Positions 1 through 8,805 are shown, counted from the stretch's first letter. The stretch is 11,110 nt of DNA from Prevotellaceae bacterium (GCA_021204885.1 JAJPYP010000177.1:1-11110), one strand, 5' to 3'. Numbers and translations: made by a program. The notes: generated by a model not told the origin, from the letters alone.

Positions 1-2235
<2,235 letters not shown>

Positions 2236-2286
2236 GGTGAACGGCGTGCGGATGGGGTAAGATAAGCGGTATAAAACGGCAGGCGT

Positions 2287-2793
2287 ATGGAGATGGTTTT
2301 CAGGGAAGCGGTGCAGGGCGAAGAGGAGCGCGTCATGGTTATCATGAACCAAGCCCGTCGGCAGATGGAGCGCTTGGGCAGCATACAATGGGACGAGACC
2401 TATCCCGCCATGGAGCACATCATCGAGGATATAGAGCGCCATGTGGGTTACGTGTTGCACGACGGCCGCACGGTCATCGCCTACGGTGCCGTCGTCTTTA
2501 CCGGCGAGCCTGTGTATGATGCCATCAAAGGGAAGTGGCTCACCGAGGGCTTGCCATACGTAGTGCTGCACCGCTTGGCTGTGGCGGAAGAGGTGAAACG
2601 GCAAGGCATCGCCACCCGCTTCATGCAAGAAGTGGCTGCCTTGGCCGCTGCCAAAGGCGTGCACAGCTTCCGTGTCGACACCAGTTACGACAACATTTAT
2701 ATGCAGAAAGCCTTCACCGCCTTGGGCTTCAGCTTTTGCGGGGAGGTGTATTACACGAAAGGGGTAAGGATAGCTTACGAGAAGTTGGTATAA
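2287..2793 (+). CDS. GNAT family N-acetyltransferase
   Basis: A 168-residue single-domain protein of the GCN5-related acetyltransferase fold, which transfers an acyl group from acyl-CoA to an amine on a small molecule or protein. The acetyl-CoA motif A is seen at about 93-113: a hydrophobic strand (VLHRLAV), then a VKRQGIATRFM helix with the Q/R-x-x-G-x-A phosphate loop at 105-109. The motif B region DTSYDNIYMQKAF plus TALGF (131-148) is the usual C-terminal GNAT signature. There is no signal peptide or membrane segment. The ATG at 2287 leaves a 51-base gap after the ABC-F stop, so co-transcription is likely, although no strong Shine-Dalgarno is visible. It is GC-rich like its left neighbour; the composition break comes just after its stop. 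The substrate cannot be predicted from the sequence. Confidence 0.88.
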   Translation: MEMVFREAVQGEEERVMVIMNQARRQMERLGSIQWDETYPAMEHIIEDIERHVGYVLHDGRTVIAYGAVVFTGEPVYDAIKGKWLTEGLPYVVLHRLAVAEEVKRQGIATRFMQEVAALAAAKGVHSFRVDTSYDNIYMQKAFTALGFSFCGEVYYTKGVRIAYEKLV

Positions 2794-2813
2794 GCGTAGA
2801 GCTGCTCATTTAT

Positions 2814-2845
2814 TTTGCAACTCTCAAACAAATTACATAACTTTG
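2814..2845 (+). promoter_or_regulatory. Strong Bacteroidetes promoter of the R-M operon
   Basis: TTTG at 2814-2817 and TAACTTTG at 2838-2845 are separated by 20 bases, a near-perfect fit to the Bacteroidetes sigma-ABfr consensus (TTTG, about 19-21 bases, TAnnTTTG). Transcription should start near 2850-2853, giving a leader of about 30 nt to the ATG at 2881. A short inverted repeat, TAGCG-T-CGCTA (2854-2864), sits at the predicted start of the transcript and could be an operator or a 5' hairpin; that is inference only. Confidence 0.72.
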
Positions 2846-2880
2846 CCAAAGAGTAGCGTCGCTATATTTTATATATACAC

Positions 2881-3684
2881 ATGGACAACAACAAACTTGT
2901 AGAACTATTTGTAACTCCTATTCGAGAATGTGTAAACTATAAACCACATTTTGGAGATTCTTCATCGAAAGGGTATAGTATTCAAGATTTTCTTGACTTA
3001 TATGGTCGGGATCCCTTTTATTCGTGGATTGGTTTAAATACACCTTATATGTACACTGCCCACAAAGCTGCGGGAAGTATGACTTCCATTTATCGACAAA
3101 TAGGAATAGGCTGTGAGAGAATCTTTCGGCAAATCATATTTGAACAAGCCAAGTATGATGATTATTCCTATTCTCAATGGGGTTATACGACAAAGACAAA
3201 AGCTGGAAAAGACAAATACTTGGCACTTGATGGACGTATTGAACTAAATGAAATCAAGAATCCAAATGTAAAAAGTAAAGCAGAACAATGGATTTATGAT
3301 CTTATGAGCAAACTTGAAGTTAATATCAGACAGTTGAACGGTGCCGTCTTCGAAGTAAGACAAGGATATAAAAGCAAGGACAGTAAGCGTCAAAATGGAG
3401 ATTTAGATAATGCAGCTGTTGCCTATTCCTATAACTACTTACCTGTATTTATGATATTTTCTTCACAAATAGATAAGGATATAGAACTTCGCTATCGTAA
3501 TGGTAAATGTGGAGTCCTTGTCGGGAACTTAGAAGGAGATGCCCTTTCTTCCTTATTCAAGTTCTGTGATGAAGTACTCATGTTTGATTTGGCCTATTTC
3601 TTTGAAAGAAATTCATCGGAAATCAAACAAGTGGTAAACAATGTTCTTAAGACCCTTTTTAGCGTAGATGAAACAGCGAAGTGA
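2881..3684 (+). CDS. Candidate type II restriction endonuclease (family not recognised)
   Basis: A 267-residue soluble protein encoded immediately before, and overlapping, a DNA amino-methyltransferase, the classic arrangement of a type II R-M pair. I cannot assign it to a named endonuclease family from memory. The likely catalytic core of a PD-(D/E)XK-type nuclease is a region with Asp117 (in LDGRIELNEIKNP, 116-128), then a hydrophobic strand ending in Glu158 (GAVFEVRQGYKSKDSKR, 154-170). If this is the active site, the usual Lys after ExK is Arg160, with Lys164 or Lys166 nearby as substitutes. A following strand (YLPVFMIFSSQ, 186-196) fits the core sheet. Helical, charged flanks could hold the DNA-recognition parts. 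The gene is AT-rich (about 32% GC in a sampled line) against about 60% in its left neighbour, which suggests horizontal acquisition. The start at 2881 fits the promoter and leader length. The nuclease role rests mainly on context. Confidence 0.7.
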   Translation: MDNNKLVELFVTPIRECVNYKPHFGDSSSKGYSIQDFLDLYGRDPFYSWIGLNTPYMYTAHKAAGSMTSIYRQIGIGCERIFRQIIFEQAKYDDYSYSQWGYTTKTKAGKDKYLALDGRIELNEIKNPNVKSKAEQWIYDLMSKLEVNIRQLNGAVFEVRQGYKSKDSKRQNGDLDNAAVAYSYNYLPVFMIFSSQIDKDIELRYRNGKCGVLVGNLEGDALSSLFKFCDEVLMFDLAYFFERNSSEIKQVVNNVLKTLFSVDETAK

Positions 3685-4897
3685 CTATACATTTAAGTAT
3701 AACTCAAAAATCGGAAGGCATGGATGGTTGCGTTTGACTCCAGCCTATTCCATTAAATTGGTGCAAGAGATTCTTCAGCATGACAGTTTATTTGGGAATA
3801 GTTCTTTTGATGGTTTGATTATAGACCCGTTTTGTGGTACAGCGACGACAGGAATAGTTGCCGCGGAAATGGGAATGACTTGTTATTTGTATGACATTAA
3901 TCCATTCTTGGTGTGGTTCTCCAAGATAAAGTCTGAGAAATTTGACAGTGATGAATTGCATTCGCTTATAATAAACGTTTTATCGGACTTAAAGGATTTA
4001 TCGCTTGAACAAGATAAGAGAAATGTATGGATTCCTCCAATGAGAAATATTGAGCGATGGTGGGATGAGGGAACGCTATTGTCTCTTGCCACATTGCATA
4101 AATATATCCGTACAGTATGGGGCCTGCCGACTAATCATGGTGTTTATAACCTTTTATGGATTGCTTTCGCGAGATTGGTAATTGAATCTTCTGCGGCTGA
4201 TTTTAATCACATTTCCGTATCTTTCAAAGATAAACCGATAATTTATGAGTTTACGGAAATCAAGCGTATGTATAAGGCTATTCTTGAACTTATTATCTGT
4301 TCTGCCGATAAAACACTTAAAGGCCAGGCTATAATCGTACAAGGTGATTCGCGGATAATGGATTGTGAGGATAATAAATATGACTTGGTTATCACTTCGC
4401 CGCCTTATCCCAATAGAATTAGTTATATACGTGAGTTAAGACCATATATGTATTGGCTTGGCTTCTTACAGACAGGAGAACAAGCTGGGGAGTTGGATTG
4501 GAAGGCTATCGGAGGTACATGGGGTGCGGCTACAAGCAAATTAATGACGTGGCAGAACGAGAACAAAAACCTACCACAAGAATTACTTGATATATGCATG
4601 GATATTAAACATAGCGACAATAAAAATGGAGTATTGCTGTCACATTATGTCTTGAAGTTCTTTGATGACTTACAGCTTCATTTATCTAATCTTAGATACA
4701 AATTAAATGATGGTGCGGAAATAAACTACATTTTGGGCAATTCTTCTTTCTACGGCAACTACGTAAAAACTGATAGTATAGTGAAAACAATGCTGAACAA
4801 TTTAGGTTATTCAGACATTGATTCAATAATCATTCGCAAAAGAAATTGCAATAAGGGGCTTTACGAATATAAGATATGCGCAAAATGGAATAATTAA
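3668..4897 (+). CDS. Site-specific DNA amino-methyltransferase (N4-cytosine or N6-adenine), modification partner
   Basis: A 409-residue S-adenosylmethionine-dependent DNA methyltransferase. Motif I (SAM binding) is DPFCGTATTG at 53-62; Asp76 in YLYDINP (motif II) follows. The catalytic motif IV is TSPPYP at 243-248, after a GDSR strand at 226-229, and it continues as SYIRELRPYMYWLGF (252-266). A region like motif X (LTPAYSIKLVQEIL, 23-36) precedes motif I, and about 165 residues between motifs II and IV may hold target recognition. The X-I-(spacer)-IV order is alpha-like. The SPPY form fits N4-cytosine methylation best but does not exclude N6-adenine. It should protect host sites against the upstream nuclease. 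Its ATG lies inside the nuclease gene (17-nt overlap, different frame), so translational coupling is likely, and I found no separate internal TAnnTTTG box. It is AT-rich like its partner. It ends 37 bases from the convergent maf stop, with no terminator seen. Confidence 0.9.
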   Translation: MKQRSDYTFKYNSKIGRHGWLRLTPAYSIKLVQEILQHDSLFGNSSFDGLIIDPFCGTATTGIVAAEMGMTCYLYDINPFLVWFSKIKSEKFDSDELHSLIINVLSDLKDLSLEQDKRNVWIPPMRNIERWWDEGTLLSLATLHKYIRTVWGLPTNHGVYNLLWIAFARLVIESSAADFNHISVSFKDKPIIYEFTEIKRMYKAILELIICSADKTLKGQAIIVQGDSRIMDCEDNKYDLVITSPPYPNRISYIRELRPYMYWLGFLQTGEQAGELDWKAIGGTWGAATSKLMTWQNENKNLPQELLDICMDIKHSDNKNGVLLSHYVLKFFDDLQLHLSNLRYKLNDGAEINYILGNSSFYGNYVKTDSIVKTMLNNLGYSDIDSIIIRKRNCNKGLYEYKICAKWNN

Positions 4898-4934
4898 TAG
4901 CACGTAATATCGGCCTCATGGCTCATTCCATATA

Positions 4935-5528
4935 TCACCCGATGGCGGGCACCGCCTGCAACTCCTTGTAGAGCCTTTGCACGGGCAACCCCATGATGTT
5001 GTAATAGCTGCCGGCGATATGCGTTACGCCGATAAAGCCTATCCACTCCTGCACGCCGTAGGCACCTGCTTTATCTAACGGACGGAAGCGGTCTACATAC
5101 CAAGTAATCTCCTCTTCGGTGAGGGTGGCGAAGGTTACCGCCGTTTGGGCGGCAAAGCTGCGTTGCCATTCGGTGGTGGTAAGGCTTACGCCTGTAAAGA
5201 CTTCGTGCGTGCGGCCGGAAAGGGCACGCAACATTTGCATGGCTTCCTCACGGTCGTGCGGCTTGCCCAGCACACGGCCATCCAACCACACAATGGTATC
5301 GGCGGTAATCATCAGTTCGCCGGGCTTGAGCAACGCGCGGTAAGCGTTCGCCTTCTCGCGCGATATATATAAAGGTATGTCAGCTCCTTGCAGCGTATCG
5401 GGATAGGACTCGTCCACATCGGTCAGCGTGCGCACTTCGTAGGCAATGCCCAATCCTGCCAGCAGCTCCTTGCGGCGCGGCGAGTTCGAGGCTAATATCA
5501 CTTGGTATCCTTTCAAGTTATCCAACAT
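4935..5528 (-). CDS. maf: Maf family nucleoside triphosphate pyrophosphatase, YhdE type (dTTP/UTP)
   Basis: A 197-residue cytosolic Maf/HAM1-like enzyme that hydrolyses nucleoside triphosphates to monophosphate plus pyrophosphate, cleaning the pool of modified or excess dTTP/UTP. The N-terminal Maf signature SNSPRRKELL is at 14-23 (phosphate-binding Arg18/Arg19). Lys59 lies in SREKA, the catalytic Asp77 in ITADTIV, and LGKP at 87-90. The DKAGAYGVQE stretch (152-161) and GSYYNIMGLP (173-182) complete the fold. The Gln in AYGVQ is the form found in YhdE-type dTTP/UTP enzymes rather than YceF-type m7GTP enzymes. Length is normal. It is last in a four-gene minus-strand operon, 19 bases after kdsC. 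It converges on the methyltransferase gene. Confidence 0.93.
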   Translation of the reverse strand: MLDNLKGYQVILASNSPRRKELLAGLGIAYEVRTLTDVDESYPDTLQGADIPLYISREKANAYRALLKPGELMITADTIVWLDGRVLGKPHDREEAMQMLRALSGRTHEVFTGVSLTTTEWQRSFAAQTAVTFATLTEEEITWYVDRFRPLDKAGAYGVQEWIGFIGVTHIAGSYYNIMGLPVQRLYKELQAVPAIG

Positions 5529-5547
5529 AACGGTCTTGGTTAATCGT

Positions 5548-6078
5548 TTACCACCCGAACGCCCGCTCGTCGGCCATCCAAAGGCCTTGCACTTTGAGTA
5601 CCTGCTCTATCACGTCGCGTCCGCATCCGCCGCCGCTTTCGCAGTGGGAGATGTAACGCACCACCGCCTTTACCTCGGGTGCGGCGTCTTTGGGGCAGCA
5701 AGGCAGACCGCACGTCTGCAACACTTCCAAGTCGGGAATGTCGTCGCCCATGTAGAGTATCTCTTCGTCTTTCAGGCCGTATCGGTCGCGGAAGTCGCGG
5801 TACTCGTTTATCTTGTAGGCCGCGCCCGAATAGATGTTCTCCGGCTGCAAGCCCAACATGAGGAAACGCTTGCGCACGGCCATCGTGTTGCCGCCCGTAA
5901 TGATGGCTACGGGCACACCCATCTTCACGGCCAAGTGCAACGCATAGCCGTCTTTGATGTTGATGGTGCGCATCGGTTCTCCCTCGCTGTTCATGGTGAT
6001 GGTGTTGCTGCTTAGCACGCCGTCCACATCGAAGGCCAACGCCTTTATCTTCTTCAAATCGTAGGGAATGGTACTCAT
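5548..6078 (-). CDS. kdsC: 3-deoxy-D-manno-octulosonate 8-phosphate phosphatase (KdsC)
   Basis: A 176-residue C0-type (capless) HAD phosphatase that removes phosphate from KDO-8-phosphate, giving the KDO used in the lipopolysaccharide inner core. HAD motif I is FDVDGVL with nucleophile Asp17 and Asp19; motif II is IITGG at 59-63; motif III Lys is probably Lys89 in GAAYKINEY; motif IV is GDDIPD at 111-116. The tail at 149-160 ([12 protein letters not shown]) is the glycine-rich C-terminal segment of KdsC that reaches into a neighbouring subunit's active site in this tetrameric family. Five cysteines fall between 123 and 152; I know of no required role for them. It lies 24 bases after the DUF2520 gene and 19 before maf, in one operon. 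Other KDO genes (kdsA, kdsB, kdsD) are not in view. Confidence 0.93.
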   Translation of the reverse strand: MSTIPYDLKKIKALAFDVDGVLSSNTITMNSEGEPMRTINIKDGYALHLAVKMGVPVAIITGGNTMAVRKRFLMLGLQPENIYSGAAYKINEYRDFRDRYGLKDEEILYMGDDIPDLEVLQTCGLPCCPKDAAPEVKAVVRYISHCESGGGCGRDVIEQVLKVQGLWMADERAFGW

Positions 6079-6102
6079 GGTTGCTCGCTTCTTACTTCCT
6101 GT

Positions 6103-7002
6103 TTATAAATCTTCTATATCGATTTCAGGGAGACCGCAATTTATATCCTTCTCATTGAAGTCGTCTTCCTCTTCGTTCTCCACATCAGCCGCCAATGGTT
6201 CGGGATGTGCGTCGTCGTAAATGCTCGCGCTCAGTATGCTGTAGAACAGTCCCAACCGCTCGTCATGCGCCAACATCTCCTCGTGCAGCTCCATAATGCG
6301 TTCGTCGCCGCGCATGGCAGGGCCTGTCTGCGCGTCGTGCGGGGCAAGCTCGTGTACCTTGCGTGCCGTCTCGTCGATAAGCGGCAAGAGCACCTTGAAA
6401 GGCAAGCCGTATCTTTTAAGCAGCTCTTCGGCCATGGCATAGAGGTGGTTGGTGAAGTTGCTTGCAAAGACTGCGGCCAAGTGCAGCCCTTTGCGCGTTT
6501 CCGAGTCGGCTTCATACACCGCCTGCGAGAGAGACGCTGCCAGCGCGTGCAAGAAGCGCAAGTCTTCTGCTCTACGTGCCTCGATGAAGATGGGTATCTG
6601 TGCGAAGTCCACCGCCCGTAGCTTGCTGAAGGTCTGCAACGGGTAAAGCACGCCGTAACGCTCCGCCTTCTTATACCATACGCTCATGGGCAGGCTGCCG
6701 GCGGTATGCACCCAAAGCGCCTTTTCACGGCCGGCTACCATCTGCGGGATAAGCGCTTCCAATACATCGTCCTTCAACGCCGAGATGTAAAGCCCGGCAT
6801 CGTTTACAACCGCGCCCAAGTCGGTGGTATATGACGCGCCTATCGCTTCGGCGAGCGTGCGTGCCGACTCCTCCGTGCGGCTGTACACCTGCACGATGCG
6901 GTAGCCTTTGGCATGCATGGCCTTGGCCAACCACGTAGCCAAGTTGCCCGCACCGATAAAGACGACGCTTGTATCAAGTAGCTGTTTCTTATTTGCCTCC
7001 AT
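6103..7002 (-). CDS. Rossmann-like plus DUF2520 domain protein, probable NAD(P)-binding oxidoreductase of unknown substrate
   Basis: A 299-residue cytosolic protein. The N-terminal Rossmann fold begins VVFIGAGNLATWLAKAM (13-29), with a G-x-G-x-x-A dinucleotide loop at 17-22, and resembles the NADP-binding domain of pyrroline-5-carboxylate reductase and 6-phosphogluconate dehydrogenase relatives. The C-terminal helical DUF2520 region has HLAAVFASNF (174-183), a long helix, ETARKV (211-216), and TGPAMRGD (226-233), blocks normal for this family. The reaction is unknown. From about 263 on, the protein ends in a very acidic tail (EEEDD, EKDIN, EIDIEDL) of roughly 37 residues. Its ATG overlaps the end of the nitroreductase gene by 14 nt, and kdsC follows after 24 bases, so it is in the middle of the operon. 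An oxidoreductase role is inferred from the fold only. Confidence 0.85.
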   Translation of the reverse strand: MEANKKQLLDTSVVFIGAGNLATWLAKAMHAKGYRIVQVYSRTEESARTLAEAIGASYTTDLGAVVNDAGLYISALKDDVLEALIPQMVAGREKALWVHTAGSLPMSVWYKKAERYGVLYPLQTFSKLRAVDFAQIPIFIEARRAEDLRFLHALAASLSQAVYEADSETRKGLHLAAVFASNFTNHLYAMAEELLKRYGLPFKVLLPLIDETARKVHELAPHDAQTGPAMRGDERIMELHEEMLAHDERLGLFYSILSASIYDDAHPEPLAADVENEEEDDFNEKDINCGLPEIDIEDL

Positions 7003-7525
7003 ACTTGTTCAAGTGTATCTTCTCCCATTGCAGATGCTCCTCGTTGAAGGGCTTGCGCTCCATTCCCTTGTGGCCGATGGCGATGACGCTCAACACCTGC
7101 AAGGGCTGGGGAATGTCAAGCAACTGCCGTATATACTCGCCCGATGGCGTGCCGTCGGCCGTGACGCGCTCGCGCACTTGTACCCAGCAACTGCCCAAGC
7201 CCAAATCCTCGGCTTGCAGTTGCAGGTAAATGGAGGCGATGGCCGCGTCTTCTATCCATACGTCGCTTGCCATGGGGTCGGCCATCACCACGACGGCGAT
7301 GGCGGCACCGGCTATAAACCAGGAGGCGTTCTCCTTGCAGCGCGAGAGCTGCTGCAACGTCTCCTTGTCGTCCACCACGATGAATTGCCACGAGTTGGCA
7401 CGCTTCGAGGTGGGTGCCATCAAGGCGGCACGCATCAAGGCGGCCACCTCGTCGGCAGTCAGCTCCTCATCGGTGAACTTCCGCATGCTGCGGCGGGTCT
7501 TAATCAATTCGCTAAAGTTTGCCAT
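6989..7525 (-). CDS. Nitroreductase family FMN-dependent oxidoreductase
   Basis: A 178-residue flavoprotein of the nitroreductase superfamily, which uses FMN and NAD(P)H to reduce nitro compounds, quinones or flavins; the physiological substrate cannot be read from the sequence. The FMN phosphate-binding start is seen as KTRRSMRKF (9-17). The APTSKRANSWQF block (37-48) lines the flavin pocket, a helix runs through IEDAAIASIYLQLQAEDLGLGSCW (91-114) with the conserved GLGSCW end, and IGHKG (150-154) closes the fold. There is no signal peptide. It is the first gene of the minus-strand operon, overlaps the DUF2520 gene by 14 nt, and has a TATCTTTG box 55-62 bases upstream of its start. It is GC-rich and typical of the core genome. 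Homologues in anaerobes are involved in nitroaromatic and metronidazole-type drug reduction; that role is not shown here. Confidence 0.92.
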   Translation of the reverse strand: MANFSELIKTRRSMRKFTDEELTADEVAALMRAALMAPTSKRANSWQFIVVDDKETLQQLSRCKENASWFIAGAAIAVVVMADPMASDVWIEDAAIASIYLQLQAEDLGLGSCWVQVRERVTADGTPSGEYIRQLLDIPQPLQVLSVIAIGHKGMERKPFNEEHLQWEKIHLNKYGGK

Positions 7526-7580
7526 ACATTCAAACTGTTTAACGGGATACGTGAAACATCAATAATCTTGTTTATACGCG

Positions 7581-7588
7581 CAAAGATA
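7581..7588 (-). promoter_or_regulatory. Putative -7 box of the nitroreductase-DUF2520-kdsC-maf operon
   Basis: Read on the reverse strand the bases are TATCTTTG, a match to TAnnTTTG. The predicted transcript start is near 7574, giving a leader of about 50 nt before the ATG at 7525. A clear TTTG at the -33 position is not visible. The same 11 bases CGTATCTTTGC recur at the promoter near 10323. Confidence 0.5.
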
Positions 7589-7601
7589 CGAGATTATTTT
7601 T

Positions 7602-7609
7602 TAAATTTG
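7602..7609 (+). promoter_or_regulatory. Possible -7 box for the FemAB-like gene
   Basis: TAAATTTG fits TAnnTTTG but ends only 5 bases before the ATG at 7615. If used, transcription would begin about at the start codon, giving a leaderless or nearly leaderless message. No -33 TTTG is visible at the right spacing. It sits 13 bases from the oppositely facing box at 7581-7588. Confidence 0.3.
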
Positions 7610-7614
7610 CGCCA

Positions 7615-8595
7615 ATGCCATTGAAACTCACAACATATTACCATGCCGACGCGCTGCCCCCATTGCCCGGTACAGACACGTTCCACTCCACCGCGTTGTT
7701 CCGTCTTTACGAGGCCACGCCGGGCTATAGCCCCATCATGGTGGTCGCTACCGATGAAGGCGTGCCATTGGCCAAGCTCCTTGGCGTGGTAAGGAAGAGC
7801 GTGCGCCTGTTCCCGCCCGGCATCATCAAGCGGTGTGAAGTGTATGGCGCAGGCGAATACTTTACCGACAAGACCGACCATGAGATACTCTTTGCCGAAC
7901 TGCTTGGCAGGCTCACCGACGAGGCCTTGCGCTCCGCCTTCCTTATCGAGTTCCGCAACCTGACCGATGCCATGTTCGGCTACCGCGCCTTCCGGCAGCA
8001 CAGTTACTTCCCCATCAACTGGGCGCGTGTGTACAACTCGTTGCACAGCGTCGGCCGTCCCGAAGACCGGTTCAGCGCCTCGCGCGTGCGGCAAGTGCGC
8101 AAAGGCTTGAAGAACGGTGCCGTGGTGCACGAGGCCGATACCGCCGAAGAGATAGCCGCCTTTGCCCGCATGATACGCCGCCATTATTCCAGCAAGCCGC
8201 GCCGCCACCTGCCAAGCCCGCACTTCTTCTACCAGTTGGGCAAGCAACTCGAAGAGGGGCTAAGCCGCATCTTCATCGTTACCTATAAGGGCAAGGTCAT
8301 AGGCGGCAGTGCCTGTGTCTACGCCAACGATACCGCCTACCTTTGGTTCAGTGGCGGGCTGCGCAAGCGTTACGCCCTGCAATATCCCGGCATTCTTGCC
8401 GTGTGGTACGCCCTTACCGATGCCAAGCGCCGTGGCTACAGCCACCTTGAGTTCATGGATGTGGGTCTTCCCTTCCGTTACCACGGCTACCGCGAGTTCG
8501 TGCTGCGCTTCGGCGGCAAGCAAGTCAGCACCCGCCGCTGGTTCCGCTTCCGCTGGCGTTGGCTCAACAAGTTGCTCATGAGGTTCTATGAATAG
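7615..8595 (+). CDS. FemAB/BioF2-like GNAT-fold acyltransferase
   Basis: A 326-residue protein with two GNAT-like halves, as in the FemAB/peptidoglycan aminoacyltransferase and BioF2-like acetyltransferase group. The N-terminal half is less conserved (about 30-145). The C-terminal half has a basic helix (ASRVRQVRKGLKNGAV, 155-170), a core strand pair FIVTYKGKVIGGSACVY (220-236), AYLWFSGGLRKRY (241-253), and a QYPGILAVWYALTDAKRRGY helix (256-275) followed by LEFMDVG (278-284), the order usual in this superfamily. No signal peptide or membrane span is seen. The C-terminus (RRWFRFRWRWLNKLLMRFYE, 307-326) is packed with Arg and Trp and could bind membrane lipid or tRNA. Substrate is unknown; cell-envelope acylation or aminoacylation is possible. 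The ATG at 7615 is used because the next Met is residue 42. It is divergent from the nitroreductase operon and followed by a large palindrome. Confidence 0.78.
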   Translation: MPLKLTTYYHADALPPLPGTDTFHSTALFRLYEATPGYSPIMVVATDEGVPLAKLLGVVRKSVRLFPPGIIKRCEVYGAGEYFTDKTDHEILFAELLGRLTDEALRSAFLIEFRNLTDAMFGYRAFRQHSYFPINWARVYNSLHSVGRPEDRFSASRVRQVRKGLKNGAVVHEADTAEEIAAFARMIRRHYSSKPRRHLPSPHFFYQLGKQLEEGLSRIFIVTYKGKVIGGSACVYANDTAYLWFSGGLRKRYALQYPGILAVWYALTDAKRRGYSHLEFMDVGLPFRYHGYREFVLRFGGKQVSTRRWFRFRWRWLNKLLMRFYE

Positions 8596-8643
8596 GCGAG
8601 GGGTCGACTGATGGGGTAGTACCATGAGGCTGGTTCGTAATGG

Positions 8644-8703
8644 GAGCGAAGCCTTCGGAAGGGGATGTGTCTTTTGACACATCCCCTTCCGAAGGCTTCG
8701 CTC
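8644..8703. repeat. Perfect 28-bp inverted repeat with TTTT loop
   Basis: Arms at 8644-8671 and 8676-8703 are exact reverse complements, separated by TTTT at 8672-8675; three more G-T wobble pairs extend the stem at its base. Each arm contains smaller palindromes, for example CGAAGCCTTCG (8647-8657) and CCTTCGGAAGG (8652-8662). No U-rich tract follows on either strand, so it is not an ordinary intrinsic terminator, although it lies between the convergent ends of the FemAB-like and deiminase genes. The perfect match and intergenic position suggest a REP- or MITE-like dispersed element. Open frames running through it are by-products of the repeat. Confidence 0.85.
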
Positions 8704-8760
8704 TTGCACAATCATCCCTTTGCCCGAAGAGGGTGGTTGACAGGGCTTGCAGAGGACGTA

Positions 8761-8790
8761 GGCTTATCACCGATAATTATCGGGTGAGCC
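8761..8790. repeat. Imperfect stem-loop downstream of the deiminase gene
   Basis: The core GATAATTATC (8772-8781) is a self-complementary palindrome. It is flanked by CACC / GGGTG with one bulged G and by outer GGC / GCC pairs at 8761-8763 and 8788-8790. It lies about 15-45 bases past the deiminase stop on the reverse strand and could slow or protect the 3' end of that message. There is no U tract, so a terminator role is unproven. Confidence 0.45.
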
Positions 8791-8805
8791 ACAATATCCT
8801 CTCAC

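Noticed and set aside
2881..4897. The two-gene island as a toxin-antitoxin or BREX/DISARM-type defence module
   Set aside because: Only a candidate nuclease and one methyltransferase are present, with none of the helicase, PglZ, ATPase or phospholipase-D genes of those systems. A plain type II R-M pair explains it.
5446..6015. Forward open frame (189 codons) across maf and kdsC
   Set aside because: It runs antisense to two well-supported enzymes and shows low-complexity His/Val/Ala composition without family features.
6908..7624. Forward open frame (238 codons) across the nitroreductase gene
   Set aside because: It is antisense to a well-supported nitroreductase and reads through its promoter region.
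8644..8703. Large palindrome as a bidirectional intrinsic terminator
   Set aside because: No run of T follows the stem on either strand, so the defining U tract is missing; it is kept as a repeat of unknown role.
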